Shown: one piece after another, positions 1-9,633 of the stretch
How positions within the stretch are numbered: position 1 is the stretch's first letter
Layout of the letters: the number at the start of each line of letters is the position of its first letter
Assembly: GCA_944327275.1 (NCBI GenBank)
Contig: CALVHB010000040.1
Location: 62,001-126,000, forward strand
Direction: 5' to 3'
DNA length: 64,000 bases
DNA from: Candidatus Gastranaerophilales bacterium
GTDB taxonomy: Bacteria; Cyanobacteriota; Vampirovibrionia; Gastranaerophilales; Gastranaerophilaceae
Program-made: the position numbers and the translations under genes
The notes under the pieces: generated by a model
The model's input: only the letters and a program-made list of their open reading frames with translations
Database searches by the model: none
Told to the model about the DNA's origin: nothing

Positions 1-2
1 TA

Positions 3-347
3 TTGAATTGTGTTATTAAACCTTGTTTTAGGCGCGAGAGACCTCCTTTATGGATGCAGATTTCAGAAGTTCATCCTGAAAGTTATAGTTATGTTTCAAG
101 TCATAGTCTTGTAACTATATGTCTTTGGGGCATGGTGATTTGGTATTTAAATAAATATTGTGAAAATCCTGTTTTACGTAATGTTGGATTTTTAATTTCA
201 GTGTTATGGATATTGTTTGTAGGATTAAGTAGAATTTGGCTTGGAGTACATAACCCTACAGATGTTTTAGGTGCTTATATATTGGGAGGAATACTACTGT
301 TATTTTATGTTAAAGTTGTTAAAAGTAAATTAATCAAATCAGTCTAG
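3..347 (+). CDS. PAP2-family lipid phosphatase, 5'-truncated by the window edge
   Basis: This is the C-terminal part of a type 2 phosphatidic acid phosphatase; the frame is open to the left edge, so the true start lies outside. All three family signatures can be seen: K-x6-RP (KPCFRRERP), a central SSHS version of PSGH, and SR-x5-H-x3-D (SRIWLGVHNPTD), with hydrophobic segments between them. Family members dephosphorylate membrane lipids such as undecaprenyl diphosphate or phosphatidic acid. Beside a polysaccharide operon, recycling of the undecaprenyl carrier is a reasonable role, but the substrate is an inference. Confidence 0.8.
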   Translation: MNCVIKPCFRRERPPLWMQISEVHPESYSYVSSHSLVTICLWGMVIWYLNKYCENPVLRNVGFLISVLWILFVGLSRIWLGVHNPTDVLGAYILGGILLLFYVKVVKSKLIKSV

Positions 348-443
348 TGTTATTCCAAATTTACTGGTTTGGAAATTTTAGCCAAATAGCTATATTTTAT
401 TTATTTTTGTTGTATTATATATTAGATATAGTTTGGAGTGATG

Positions 444-1814
444 ATGTTTAATAAATTATTATCGAAATCAACATTATTAATGTTCTTATTTGATTTGGCA
501 GTGTTTGTATTGTCAACTGTATATTGGTATAACCATATGGTTTTATTACCTGACTTTTTAGATTTGACAGTTCTTTTAACCGCTTTGGCAGGTGTAGTTG
601 TTTTATTTTTAAAAGATAATTATAAAGTAAGAGAGTTTAATAGTACTTTAAAAAATTCGTATTTACTTTTTGAAGGAGTTGTATTTTCTCAAATTCCAGC
701 AACAGCTTTACTTTTAACTTTTGATCAAGGAGTTGAAGCTTTTGAATTTATATTAATGAATTTATTGACTATTTACGTAGTTTTATTTGTTTATCGAAGA
801 ATTTTTCATTATTATTTGTTTAACATTAAAAAAATTAAAAATGTCCTAATTATAGGAGCCAATTCAAATGGGAAGCTTATTGCAGATGAGATAGTTGCTA
901 AAAAAGCTTTGAGGATGAATGTCCTTGGTTTTGTTGATGAAGGTGAAGAAGAAATTATAGAGGATAAAAGTTTTCCAGTTTTCGCTAAAGTGTATGAGTT
1001 GGATGAGATTATAAGAGATAAAAAAGTTGATATTGTCATAATTGCTGTAAAACGAAGAATGGAAGAAGCTTATTTAACTAATATGGTAAATAGTATTCCA
1101 AATAATGTAAAAGTTTATAAAATGCCAGAATTTTACGAGATGGTAACTGGTAAATATTTTGTGGATAGAATGTCTATTAACTGGTTATTTTACGATTACA
1201 TGAACAGTCGTTCTTGTTTATATGACTTTTGCAAACGTGTGTTTGATATTATTGCGGCCCTAATTATTTTGGTAGTTACTTCTCCGATTCTTTTATATAT
1301 CGGCCTAAGGGTAAAAAATATTGATGGTGGAAAGGCAATATTTACACAAAATAGAGTAGGTAAGGATGGAAAGGTTTTTAAAGCATATAAATTAAGGACA
1401 ATGTATTCAAATGATTATGTTCCTTCTGAAGGGAATATAGGGCATACAGAACCGCAAGATGAAGATGAGAGGGTAATTCCTTTCTGTAAATTCGTGAGAA
1501 AAGCGCGCTTTGATGAGATCCCTCAAATGATAAATATATTAAGAGGGGAAATGTCCATAGTTGGTCCTCGTTCAGAGTGGGAAGATTTAGTGAAAATATA
1601 TTCAAAAGAAATTCCTTATTATTCTTGTCGTATGTGGGCAAAGACAGGTTGGACTGGTTGGGCTCAAATAAATCAAGGTCATTGTGTATCATCAGATGAT
1701 GTCTCTGAAAAATTGCAGTATGACTTGTATTATTTGAAACATAGAAATGTATTGTGGGAAATTGGAATTTTAGTAAAAGCTGTATTTTTAGCACTAGGTG
1801 GCAGACATGGATAA
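444..1814 (+). CDS. Polyprenyl glycosylphosphotransferase (priming sugar-phosphate transferase, WbaP/EpsE type)
   Basis: This membrane enzyme is predicted to move a sugar-1-phosphate from a nucleotide sugar to undecaprenyl phosphate, the first step of repeat-unit assembly. The N-terminal third has about four membrane segments. The middle (from about residue 130) is a Rossmann-like CoA-binding fold (VLIIGANSNGK). The C-terminal catalytic domain has the family hallmarks: a membrane helix after CKRVFD, then RVGKDGKVFKAYKLRTM, RKARFDEIPQ and SIVGPRSEW. About 456 residues is normal for the family. I chose ATG 444 because TTGGAG lies 5 bases upstream; ATG 441 and GTG 438 are alternatives. It starts the operon, and its stop overlaps the next gene by 8 bases. 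Confidence 0.92.
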   Translation: MFNKLLSKSTLLMFLFDLAVFVLSTVYWYNHMVLLPDFLDLTVLLTALAGVVVLFLKDNYKVREFNSTLKNSYLLFEGVVFSQIPATALLLTFDQGVEAFEFILMNLLTIYVVLFVYRRIFHYYLFNIKKIKNVLIIGANSNGKLIADEIVAKKALRMNVLGFVDEGEEEIIEDKSFPVFAKVYELDEIIRDKKVDIVIIAVKRRMEEAYLTNMVNSIPNNVKVYKMPEFYEMVTGKYFVDRMSINWLFYDYMNSRSCLYDFCKRVFDIIAALIILVVTSPILLYIGLRVKNIDGGKAIFTQNRVGKDGKVFKAYKLRTMYSNDYVPSEGNIGHTEPQDEDERVIPFCKFVRKARFDEIPQMINILRGEMSIVGPRSEWEDLVKIYSKEIPYYSCRMWAKTGWTGWAQINQGHCVSSDDVSEKLQYDLYYLKHRNVLWEIGILVKAVFLALGGRHG

Positions 1815-3003
1815 AAAGAAAATTTTATATTTATCAACTAGATTACCTTTCCCAGTGATAGGTGGTGATAAATTGCGGATGTTCAATATTTTGAAGCAAT
1901 TAAAGAAGCAAGGATATGAAATTACTTTAGTTTCACTTGTCACCGCAGATGATGATTTGGATGCTTGTTATTCAAATAAAGAATTTTTTGATAAGTTAGT
2001 CCCTGTTAAGTTTAATAAAAAATTGGCATATTTAAATGCTGTAAGAGCTGTTCTTAATGATAGACCCTTTATTGTTGAATATTTTTACAGTAGAGATATG
2101 CAAAAGGTTGTGGATAGATTAATTGCAGAAAATGATTATGATGTAATTACTGGCTATATGATTAGAATTGCTCCTTATTTGGAAAAATATAAAGATAAAA
2201 ATATAATTATTGATTTTGTTGATGCTGTTTCAATGATGTATGAGCGTCGAATTAAAAATGTAGGATCTATTTTTGATAAATTAAAAATAGGAGTAGAATA
2301 TTTAAAAGTTAAAAATTATGAGAGAAAATGTGCAAGAATATTTAAGATGCAGACTGTAATATCGCAAGCTGATAAAGATTACATTGAACAATTTGCGAAA
2401 GATTCAAATATTAAAATTATCGGTAATGGAGTTGATACAGAATATTATAAACCGATTGATTGCCCTAAAAAAAATAAAATATGTTTTGTTGGTTCAATGC
2501 AATATATACCAAATTCGGAAGCTGCAATTTATTTTGCTACAAGAGTTTTTCCTTTAATAAAAAAAGAAATACCTGATGCTGAGTTTGTAATAATTGGGGC
2601 GAATCCAAGAAAAGATTTATTTGACGCTGTAAAAGATATTGATGGTATTGAAATTACTGGCAAGGTTGATGATGTTAGGGAATATATGAAAGATTGTAAA
2701 GTCTCTGTTTGCCCTGTAAAAATAGCCGGTGGAATTCAAAATAAAATATTAGAGGCAATGTCAATTGGGATTCCTGTAGTTACCACTCCGGAAGGCGCTG
2801 AAGGAATAGGGGCAAGTGAAGATATATTATCAGTAGCCAATTCTGATGAAGAATATGCACAGGGAGTAATTAAATTAATTAAAAATGACAATATATGTAA
2901 AGAAATAAATATAAAATCTAGAAAATTTATTACAGAAAAATTTTCTTGGTATAAATTTGCTGTTGATTGGGATAAAGTAATAAAAGAGGTATGTTTTGAG
3001 TGA
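1807..3003 (+). CDS. Glycosyltransferase family 4 (GT-B)
   Basis: This cytoplasmic glycosyltransferase is predicted to add a sugar to the growing lipid-linked repeat unit. The N-terminal part begins STRLPFPVIGGDKLR, a glycine-rich acceptor loop. The C-terminal donor domain opens with ICFVGSMQYIPNSEA and carries KILEAMSIGIPVVTT, the E-x7-E-like nucleotide-sugar region. This arrangement resembles the TIGR03087-type transferases of exopolysaccharide loci. I place the start at ATG 1807, just inside the end of the preceding gene, with AGGTGG as ribosome site; the upstream GTG at 1798 is less likely. The donor sugar cannot be read from sequence. Confidence 0.9.
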   Translation: MDKKKILYLSTRLPFPVIGGDKLRMFNILKQLKKQGYEITLVSLVTADDDLDACYSNKEFFDKLVPVKFNKKLAYLNAVRAVLNDRPFIVEYFYSRDMQKVVDRLIAENDYDVITGYMIRIAPYLEKYKDKNIIIDFVDAVSMMYERRIKNVGSIFDKLKIGVEYLKVKNYERKCARIFKMQTVISQADKDYIEQFAKDSNIKIIGNGVDTEYYKPIDCPKKNKICFVGSMQYIPNSEAAIYFATRVFPLIKKEIPDAEFVIIGANPRKDLFDAVKDIDGIEITGKVDDVREYMKDCKVSVCPVKIAGGIQNKILEAMSIGIPVVTTPEGAEGIGASEDILSVANSDEEYAQGVIKLIKNDNICKEINIKSRKFITEKFSWYKFAVDWDKVIKEVCFE

Positions 3004-4447
3004 TAACGCAATAAAAAAAACAATTAACATTTTTACTTTCATCACATTAATTTTTTTATTTTTACCTTCTTTATACATTGTTGGAAGAGCTGTTCCTTTG
3101 TATGATGTTATCATTTTTTTTGAAATGTTTTTAATTTTTGTTTTTTATAAAAATAATATAAATAAAATTGCATATTTTTATAAATTTAATTTTTTTAAGA
3201 TATTGATTTTATATGTTTTATGGGTGATATTTTCTTCTTTATTGCTTTTAATTTATAATAAATATACGATTTTCAATATGTTTTATGGATGTTTTTTGTT
3301 ATTTTTATACAATAACTTTGTTTGGTATTTTTTCCCAATTTTAATTTGTCCTAGAATAATATCTTTAAAAAAAATAATTAAATTTATAATTATTGGTATA
3401 TATCTCACTTGTATTTATGGATTATTAATCTATTTGGTTAATGGAGTTTTTCATTTATCTTTTCTAGACCCCATTAATAATATAATATTAAATAGACGGA
3501 CCTTGGCATTGGGAAATAATCTTGTCTTTTCAAGGGTTTATAGTGTATTTGAAGAACCTGGACATTTCGGAGGCTTTTTGTGTGTAAATTTACCAATAAT
3601 ATATAAAGTTGTATTATCTAAATATAAAATTGTAAATAATAAATTCTTGAACAAAGTATTGAAAAAAACATATATTCCAATTTTAGTTTTGACGATTATT
3701 TTAGTTCAATCTCCAATATGGTTTATTCTTTTTGTTATTTCAACTGTTTTTTATTTTAAAAATAAGTTAAAAATTCAGAACTTAAAAAATTTAATAGTTA
3801 TTTTTATATTCGCAATATTTGTTACATTAAGTTGTGTTGTTATACAAAGTGTTGATGTGTCTAAGACTTTTTTAAATAGAATTTCTAACACGTACGAAGC
3901 TGTAAATAGTTTAAACAAATTAGTTTACACTGAACCTTCTTTAGCAACAAGAATAATATCGTATTTGATAAGAGTTAAAATTTTTACAATTAATCCAATT
4001 GCAGGTGTTGGCTACAAAAATGGAGAATACCATGCAATAAGTGCTATTACAAATTCTAATTTACCATTAACAGTTGAATTAAATCATAATTTTGAGCAAG
4101 CATTATCAACAGGACACTTCCAAATGTCTGGAGCGATTTTCTGGAATGCATTATCAGATACTGGTATTATTGGAACTATACTGTTTTATATGTTTTTAAT
4201 ATTTAATTTAATAATGTTAAACAAGCTAGGTAGATTTATGCCAGATTCAATAGAGAAAGATTTTGGTATTGGGCTTAAATATACAATATTATCAATTATG
4301 TTATATTCAATATACGATATACGTAGTAATTTTGTATATTTTTGGTTCATATTTGGTTTGACATTGTGTTTTATTATGCACGTGAAATATTTGAGTGCTG
4401 TGCAACAGCATAGAAGGGTAGTGATTAATAAAGATGAAAATGAATGA
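2996..4447 (+). CDS. O-antigen polymerase/ligase-like membrane protein (Wzy candidate)
   Basis: This protein of about 483 residues has ten or more hydrophobic segments and the EEPGHFGGF motif in a large loop, both typical of the O-antigen ligase/Wzy family. It is extremely rich in Phe, Ile, Leu and Lys. The neighbouring flippase and chain-length gene make the Wzy role (joining repeat units on the periplasmic face) the best reading; a ligase role cannot be excluded because these families share a fold. The start is TTG at 2996, 8 bases before the end of the preceding gene, with AGAGGT 5 bases upstream. It overlaps the next gene by 14 bases. Confidence 0.82.
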   Translation: MSDNAIKKTINIFTFITLIFLFLPSLYIVGRAVPLYDVIIFFEMFLIFVFYKNNINKIAYFYKFNFFKILILYVLWVIFSSLLLLIYNKYTIFNMFYGCFLLFLYNNFVWYFFPILICPRIISLKKIIKFIIIGIYLTCIYGLLIYLVNGVFHLSFLDPINNIILNRRTLALGNNLVFSRVYSVFEEPGHFGGFLCVNLPIIYKVVLSKYKIVNNKFLNKVLKKTYIPILVLTIILVQSPIWFILFVISTVFYFKNKLKIQNLKNLIVIFIFAIFVTLSCVVIQSVDVSKTFLNRISNTYEAVNSLNKLVYTEPSLATRIISYLIRVKIFTINPIAGVGYKNGEYHAISAITNSNLPLTVELNHNFEQALSTGHFQMSGAIFWNALSDTGIIGTILFYMFLIFNLIMLNKLGRFMPDSIEKDFGIGLKYTILSIMLYSIYDIRSNFVYFWFIFGLTLCFIMHVKYLSAVQQHRRVVINKDENE

Positions 4448-5624
4448 TTATAGGGTTATTAGGTATTTGAAATACTGCATTTATTATATATTTCGTGTAA
4501 TAGTTATTTTTGAATATAATATTTATATTTTGTTTAAAAATTTAAAAAAGAGAGAAAGTAAAAAAATTAATAGACTTTTTGCAACAACAGGAAATATATC
4601 TTTAATAAACACTATAACATTAATAAATGAAATTGGTGATAAACATTTATACGATGATATTTTATTTATAGATACTGGAAAAGGTCGTGAAGAATTTGTA
4701 AACACACAATTGGAAATTGCCAAACTCCATAAATTTAAAAAAATTATTGTTGGCTACCAATTAAGTTCTGGAGTTGAAGCTGTTTTGCATAATATTTTTA
4801 AAGTTGATGAAGTGTTTTTATTAAATCATCCTGCACATACTAGTACAATTATACCATTGTACAAACAAGCTAAATTTATACTTATTGACGAAGGTCCAGC
4901 TTCTTTAATTGCGTATGATAAACAATTTTTAAAACAAATAAAAGTTTTTAAAACGCACAGATATTTAAACAAGTTAGATTTTTGTGGATTAGATAATATT
5001 GATCTTGTTAATTTTGGATCTTTGGATCTAAATGAATTTAGAAAAATTGCAAATACTATTTCTGAGAAATATCCTTTGACACCAAAATATAAAGCTAAAG
5101 ATAAAGCAATATTATATTGTGGAATTTATTGGGAAGTATCTGGTCTAGACAGAAAATCTTTTATAAAATTACAAAATGAAACAATTAATAATCTTTTAAA
5201 GGCTGGATATAAGATATTATATAAACCTCACCCTAGAGATACAGAATTTTATGGCTTGGATAAGAATCCTAATGTGGAATTTATAAACACACGATTGCCA
5301 ATAGAATTATATAAACTTGATATTTTAGCTGTTGTTTCTATTTCGTCAACTGCGTCATTGTCATATGCACATTATTGGCAAGTTCCTTCATTCTCTAATG
5401 TTACGCCTGAGGCTATACAAGTAAAATCTAATAAAGTTTTATTAAATTTAGTTAGATTTATTGTAAATGAGTATTCTCCAAATTATAGTGAATTATTAGA
5501 TTTAGACGTAAAAAATCGTTCAAGTGATATGTTAGCACAAGATATAATGAACATTTATAATACTTTTATGGCTAGTAAGCCTTTACTATCTAAAAATATA
5601 AGTGTAAATAAATATTTAAATTAA
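4434..5624 (+). CDS. Glycosyltransferase with bacterial (poly)sialyltransferase motifs
   Basis: This 396-residue protein has the three short motifs that mark bacterial GT-B sialyl- and polysialyltransferases (GT38/GT52/GT80 and the Pfam alpha-2,8-polysialyltransferase family). They are D/E-D/E-G as DEGPASL at residues 152-158, HP as KPHPRD around H266-P267, and a serine pair as SISST at 302-306. In known enzymes the first supplies the catalytic acid and the HP motif contacts CMP. The locus also encodes a CMP-sugar synthetase, which supports use of a CMP-activated donor. Overall similarity cannot be measured here, and the acceptor and exact donor are unknown. The start at 4434 overlaps the preceding gene. 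Confidence 0.7.
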   Translation: MKMNDYRVIRYLKYCIYYIFRVIVIFEYNIYILFKNLKKRESKKINRLFATTGNISLINTITLINEIGDKHLYDDILFIDTGKGREEFVNTQLEIAKLHKFKKIIVGYQLSSGVEAVLHNIFKVDEVFLLNHPAHTSTIIPLYKQAKFILIDEGPASLIAYDKQFLKQIKVFKTHRYLNKLDFCGLDNIDLVNFGSLDLNEFRKIANTISEKYPLTPKYKAKDKAILYCGIYWEVSGLDRKSFIKLQNETINNLLKAGYKILYKPHPRDTEFYGLDKNPNVEFINTRLPIELYKLDILAVVSISSTASLSYAHYWQVPSFSNVTPEAIQVKSNKVLLNLVRFIVNEYSPNYSELLDLDVKNRSSDMLAQDIMNIYNTFMASKPLLSKNISVNKYLN

Positions 5625-5643
5625 ATATAAGGTGAGTAATAAA

Positions 5644-6636
5644 ATGCAGAAAGTTTTAACGAATATAAGTAAATATAGAAGTGCATTGATGGGTATTGCA
5701 ATGATATGGATAATATTTGCACACTCATATGTGTCTATAAATCTACCACTGTTCATAAAATTCCCATTTATGGGACTTGGTTTTGGTGGAGTAGAGATTT
5801 TTTTATTTCTGTCGGGTTTTGGTATATATTATTCTTTGAACAAGAATATTGATTTAGGAAAGTTTTTCCTAAAACGGATATATCGTTTTTTACCGGCAGT
5901 TCCTATATTTATAGTATATTTTATACTTATGAAAATTACAGTATTTCATACTATAGTTGGGTATTTTACTTTAGAAAATTTTTGGTTAGATAAGAGGCAT
6001 TTTGGTTTTCTTTCTTACGCATTTTTGTGTTATACATTATCTCCTATTTTTTTCGATATAACAAATAAGCATTTGCAATCGGTCAAAAATCAATTATTAT
6101 TTTTACTATTTATTTTTATTTTAACAATACCATTTTGGGGAGATGGTAGAATTCAGGGAGTAGCTAGATTGCCTATATTTTTAATAGGTTTTTATTGTGG
6201 TTATTATTATGTTAATAAAAAGGATAATATAAAATATTTCCTATATAAAGCTCAATTTGTGTCGATTTTTGCATTTTTAGCTTTAGTAATTATTTATTTG
6301 TTTTTGTATGAGTATCGTATTAAGTATGGTTTAATATATTATGGTATGTGTTTCTTTGTTCCCGGATTTATTTTTACTTTGACTTTTGTCCTTGATAAAT
6401 TAAAATTTGTGACATCTATTTTAAGTTTTGTAGGGAAAAATAGTTTGGAAATATTTTTGATAGATTCATTAGTTACTACTTTTTGGAGATATGATTTACT
6501 GTTTTATCAACATTTGATGTTGTCAATCTTAGGAGGTATATTATATTCATTGATAATTAATAAAATAACTGAAATAGTGACAATTTTATCAGATAAGAGA
6601 ATAACTAATTATGAAAGCAAATACAACGAACGATAA
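5644..6636 (+). CDS. Acyltransferase family 3 membrane protein
   Basis: This integral membrane O-acyltransferase probably adds acetyl or a similar group to the surface polysaccharide. The N-terminus contains the conserved histidine region (MIWIIFAHS) followed by GVEIFLFLSGFGIYYSL, the usual start of this family, and about ten membrane segments follow. At about 330 residues it is a compact member without an extra periplasmic domain. I chose ATG 5644, 7 bases after AAGGTGAG; the GTG at 5632 lies inside that ribosome site and is less likely. Its end overlaps the flippase gene by 26 bases. Confidence 0.85.
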   Translation: MQKVLTNISKYRSALMGIAMIWIIFAHSYVSINLPLFIKFPFMGLGFGGVEIFLFLSGFGIYYSLNKNIDLGKFFLKRIYRFLPAVPIFIVYFILMKITVFHTIVGYFTLENFWLDKRHFGFLSYAFLCYTLSPIFFDITNKHLQSVKNQLLFLLFIFILTIPFWGDGRIQGVARLPIFLIGFYCGYYYVNKKDNIKYFLYKAQFVSIFAFLALVIIYLFLYEYRIKYGLIYYGMCFFVPGFIFTLTFVLDKLKFVTSILSFVGKNSLEIFLIDSLVTTFWRYDLLFYQHLMLSILGGILYSLIINKITEIVTILSDKRITNYESKYNER

Positions 6637-7879
6637 AATTAAATTGATAGAAAATTTTATAGCGATGGTAGTTACACAGATTGTGACATATGTTATGCCA
6701 TTTATTTCTCTTCCCTATTTATCAAGAGTTTTAGGAGTAGAGAAATTTGGACTTGTTTTTTGGGCTCAATCCTGTATGGTATATTTTATTATCTTAACTG
6801 ATTATGGATTTAATTTATCTGCCGTAAGAGAAATTGCGATAAACAGAAATGATAAGTATGCAGTATCAAATATTTTTAATTCTGTAATGGTAGTTAAATT
6901 TATACTAATTCTGATTAGCTTTTGTATACTGACATTGCTCATATTAATTGTTCCACAATTTAAACAAGAGTGGTTACTATTTTATTTAACTTTTTTTATG
7001 GTGATAGGTAATGCACTGTATCCAATTTGGTATTTTCAAGGGATAGAGCATATGAAATATGTAACTTTTCTGAAAATAGTTTCTCAATCAATTTTTATTA
7101 TATTAATTTTTATATTTATAAAATCTCCATCAGATTATTATTATGTTGCAATTTTAAATTCTTTAGGTTTTATAATCTCGGGGGTGTTAAGTATATTTAT
7201 TGCTATCAAAAGGTTTGATTTGAAAATATTTATTCCAGATTCAAAAAGTATAATAGATCAATTTCGATACAGTAGTGAATTTTTCTTTGCAAAGGCTTCT
7301 GAAACTTTATATACAAATACTAATTCTTTTATATTAGGATTGATAGCTACTCCGGTTTTTGTTGGGTATTATGTTTCTGCAGAGAAAATTTTTCAAGCAG
7401 TACACATGTTAACTGCTCCAATAGGAATAACACTTTACCCTTATATTGCAAAAAGTAGAAATGTGCAATTGTACAAAAAAGTGTTCACTCCTACTTTGAT
7501 TTTTATCCTACTAGTTAGTGTAATTATATATTTTATTGCACCACACCTAATTACAATTTTTTATGGACAAGAAATGCTTCCTGCTTATAAAATACTGCGC
7601 ATATTTTCTGTTACAGTTATATTTTCTGCAACATCTGGGTTAATAGGTTATCCTTTAGTTGCCGCTATGGGGCATACCAAGATTGTAAATTACTCATTAA
7701 CAATAGCTGCGTTTATACATATTATAATGTTATCTATATTGTACTTAATAAAATTCTTAAATATTAAAACTATTGCTTGGTTAACTATTTTACCTTATGC
7801 TATAATGCTTTCAATTAGAGTTTATGGAGTAATTAAGTATAATTTGTGGAGTTTAAAAAAAGGAGGAACAAGTGTTTGA
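6611..7879 (+). CDS. Wzx-like polysaccharide flippase (MOP superfamily)
   Basis: This 422-residue protein has about 12 membrane segments. It opens with a segment ending VMPFISLPYLSRVLGVEKFG, the typical start of RfbX/Wzx-type O-antigen translocases, which flip lipid-linked repeat units across the inner membrane. Its position between a Wzy candidate and a Wzz candidate supports this role. The start at ATG 6611 lies inside the end of the acyltransferase gene, suggesting translational coupling, and its own end overlaps the next gene by 8 bases. Confidence 0.88.
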   Translation: MKANTTNDKIKLIENFIAMVVTQIVTYVMPFISLPYLSRVLGVEKFGLVFWAQSCMVYFIILTDYGFNLSAVREIAINRNDKYAVSNIFNSVMVVKFILILISFCILTLLILIVPQFKQEWLLFYLTFFMVIGNALYPIWYFQGIEHMKYVTFLKIVSQSIFIILIFIFIKSPSDYYYVAILNSLGFIISGVLSIFIAIKRFDLKIFIPDSKSIIDQFRYSSEFFFAKASETLYTNTNSFILGLIATPVFVGYYVSAEKIFQAVHMLTAPIGITLYPYIAKSRNVQLYKKVFTPTLIFILLVSVIIYFIAPHLITIFYGQEMLPAYKILRIFSVTVIFSATSGLIGYPLVAAMGHTKIVNYSLTIAAFIHIIMLSILYLIKFLNIKTIAWLTILPYAIMLSIRVYGVIKYNLWSLKKGGTSV

Positions 7880-9395
7880 GAAAAGTTCCCAATTAGGTGA
7901 TAAAAATATAAAAATTATTTGTACCCATAATCCTTATTTTAATAATGAGAATGTCATAATATTTGGATTTCCATTTAATGTTAAGAATAGAGCTATATCA
8001 AAAGATGAGTTAGATAATGTAAAGGGTTACTTTTTACAGTTTATTATTAAAGATAGTACTATTGAAATAATAAGTGATATTGCAAGTTTATATAGATTTT
8101 ATTATATGGAAATAGGTAATACAATCTATTTTTCAAACGATTTTATGACATTATTTAATATTTTACCCAAAAATAAAAGGACGTTAAATTCCTTTGAGTT
8201 GGAATATTGGTATAGAAATCGATATACAACGGGTGGAGATACGATCTGCAAAGAAATAAAAAAGGTTAAACCTGCTCATATTTACACATTTACAGATAAT
8301 AATATCTATGAGCAATTGTATTATAAAGATTTTAAGAATGTCCCAAATAGAAAACAACATATTGCAGACGTTTTAGAAGATCTAAGAGATACTGTTAGTA
8401 TAATAAAGGAAATGCCTCAAAAGAAAATTTTGTTATTCTCTGGAGGGGCAGATTCGACTTTGTTAGTAAAAATGTTGCAGGAACAAAACGTTGATTTTAT
8501 TCCAGTTTTCGGGAAATTGATTCCAACTAATTCAATGAATTACGATGATATATTAAAAATAAAGTATTCTTCAAAAATACTAGGTATTGAACCTTTAGAA
8601 ATAGAAGTAGATATTAATGAAAATATTTCTAGTGATATTATTGATATAATGTTCTTAGATAGAAACATAACACAAATATTTTTTAAGATGGCAGAGAAAA
8701 TAAAAGAGCAGTTTGGAGATGATGTAATATTATTAAATGGTCAAGCTTCAGATTCAATATTTAATTTTGGACCAACCAGTAAAAATATTGGGAATTTTTT
8801 TATAAGGCATATATTGTTTAAGCCTTTTAATGTTATGAGCTTTTTATTTTTAGAAGTAATAAAATTGGCTCGTAAAAAATATAATGTGTGTAGGAATGTA
8901 AGAACAGAAGATGAATATACTACTACTTTTTTTGATGTTGTATCTTATATGCCAATATTTGACAAAAGTGTGAGTCTAGGATATTACAATAAAATAAAAG
9001 AATTGATAATTAGTATAAAAAATATTATAAAAAATAAATATGCACTTTTAATGTACCTCAAAATATATGGTTTTATGCAAGGATCAGACGATTATGTAAA
9101 TGTACAATGTTGTGAATATAATAATTTAAAATCTTTATTTTTGTTTGCAACGCCTAAAATAATATACTCAACTGTTCAAAATACTGACTATAATTATGAG
9201 ATTCTGCATCCAAAATCAGTTGTATATGGAATTTTGAGTAAAACATACAATTATACAATGCCAAATATAAAAAAAGAAAAAAATTATGTAAAAATTTCAA
9301 AGTCAAACGAAAAATACGTAGATTATGAAGAAAAAATTTATAAATATTTTTATGAAAAGATGAGTTCATTAGAATTTTCAAAAAAGATATTATAA
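7872..9395 (+). CDS. Asparagine-synthase-like ATP-dependent ligase without the N-terminal cysteine
   Basis: This 507-residue protein has the layout of class B asparagine synthetases. A degenerate Ntn-type N-terminal half (SDIASLYRFYYMEIGNT resembles the family's substrate-binding strand region) is followed by a PP-loop ATPase domain with SGGADS at residues 190-195. The usual Cys2 nucleophile is absent: the second residue is Phe, so glutamine hydrolysis is unlikely. Related proteins in surface-polysaccharide loci are thought to form amides on sugar acids or substituents. The start is GTG 7872 with a perfect AGGAGG 5 bases upstream. It is the last gene of the first transcription block. Confidence 0.75.
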   Translation: MFEKSSQLGDKNIKIICTHNPYFNNENVIIFGFPFNVKNRAISKDELDNVKGYFLQFIIKDSTIEIISDIASLYRFYYMEIGNTIYFSNDFMTLFNILPKNKRTLNSFELEYWYRNRYTTGGDTICKEIKKVKPAHIYTFTDNNIYEQLYYKDFKNVPNRKQHIADVLEDLRDTVSIIKEMPQKKILLFSGGADSTLLVKMLQEQNVDFIPVFGKLIPTNSMNYDDILKIKYSSKILGIEPLEIEVDINENISSDIIDIMFLDRNITQIFFKMAEKIKEQFGDDVILLNGQASDSIFNFGPTSKNIGNFFIRHILFKPFNVMSFLFLEVIKLARKKYNVCRNVRTEDEYTTTFFDVVSYMPIFDKSVSLGYYNKIKELIISIKNIIKNKYALLMYLKIYGFMQGSDDYVNVQCCEYNNLKSLFLFATPKIIYSTVQNTDYNYEILHPKSVVYGILSKTYNYTMPNIKKEKNYVKISKSNEKYVDYEEKIYKYFYEKMSSLEFSKKIL

Positions 9396-9633
9396 TGGGA
9401 TTATAGGTGATAATTTTTGAAAATATTTTAAATTTATTATTCCCTATCTTATAGGATAGTAGTTTTGGTTATCAGTTTTTACTTGATTAAAATGTCAGTT
9501 TAGATAGATAAGGATTTATTAAATATTATTACAATCTATTATATTCCATTTTTACTTTTATTTACTTATACTATAATGTTTTTACATATAATAATATTAT
9601 TATGACCATAGTTTTGTAATGTGAAGGGGTCTG
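9396..9633 (+). promoter_or_regulatory. AT-rich intergenic gap with candidate promoter for the HAD-CMP-aldolase-Wzz block
   Basis: These 238 bases contain no credible ORF. Near the start, CTATC and GATAG form a 5-base stem followed by a short T run, possibly a weak terminator for the upstream block. A TATAAT box lies at 9572-9577 with only a poor T-rich -35 candidate near 9549. The downstream gene has GAAGGGG just before its start. A separate promoter for the second block is likely, but the exact start site is a guess. Confidence 0.4.

Noticed and set aside
1378-1794. A 138-codon minus-strand frame
   Set aside because: It is fully inside the conserved catalytic domain of the priming transferase and has no ribosome site or family match.
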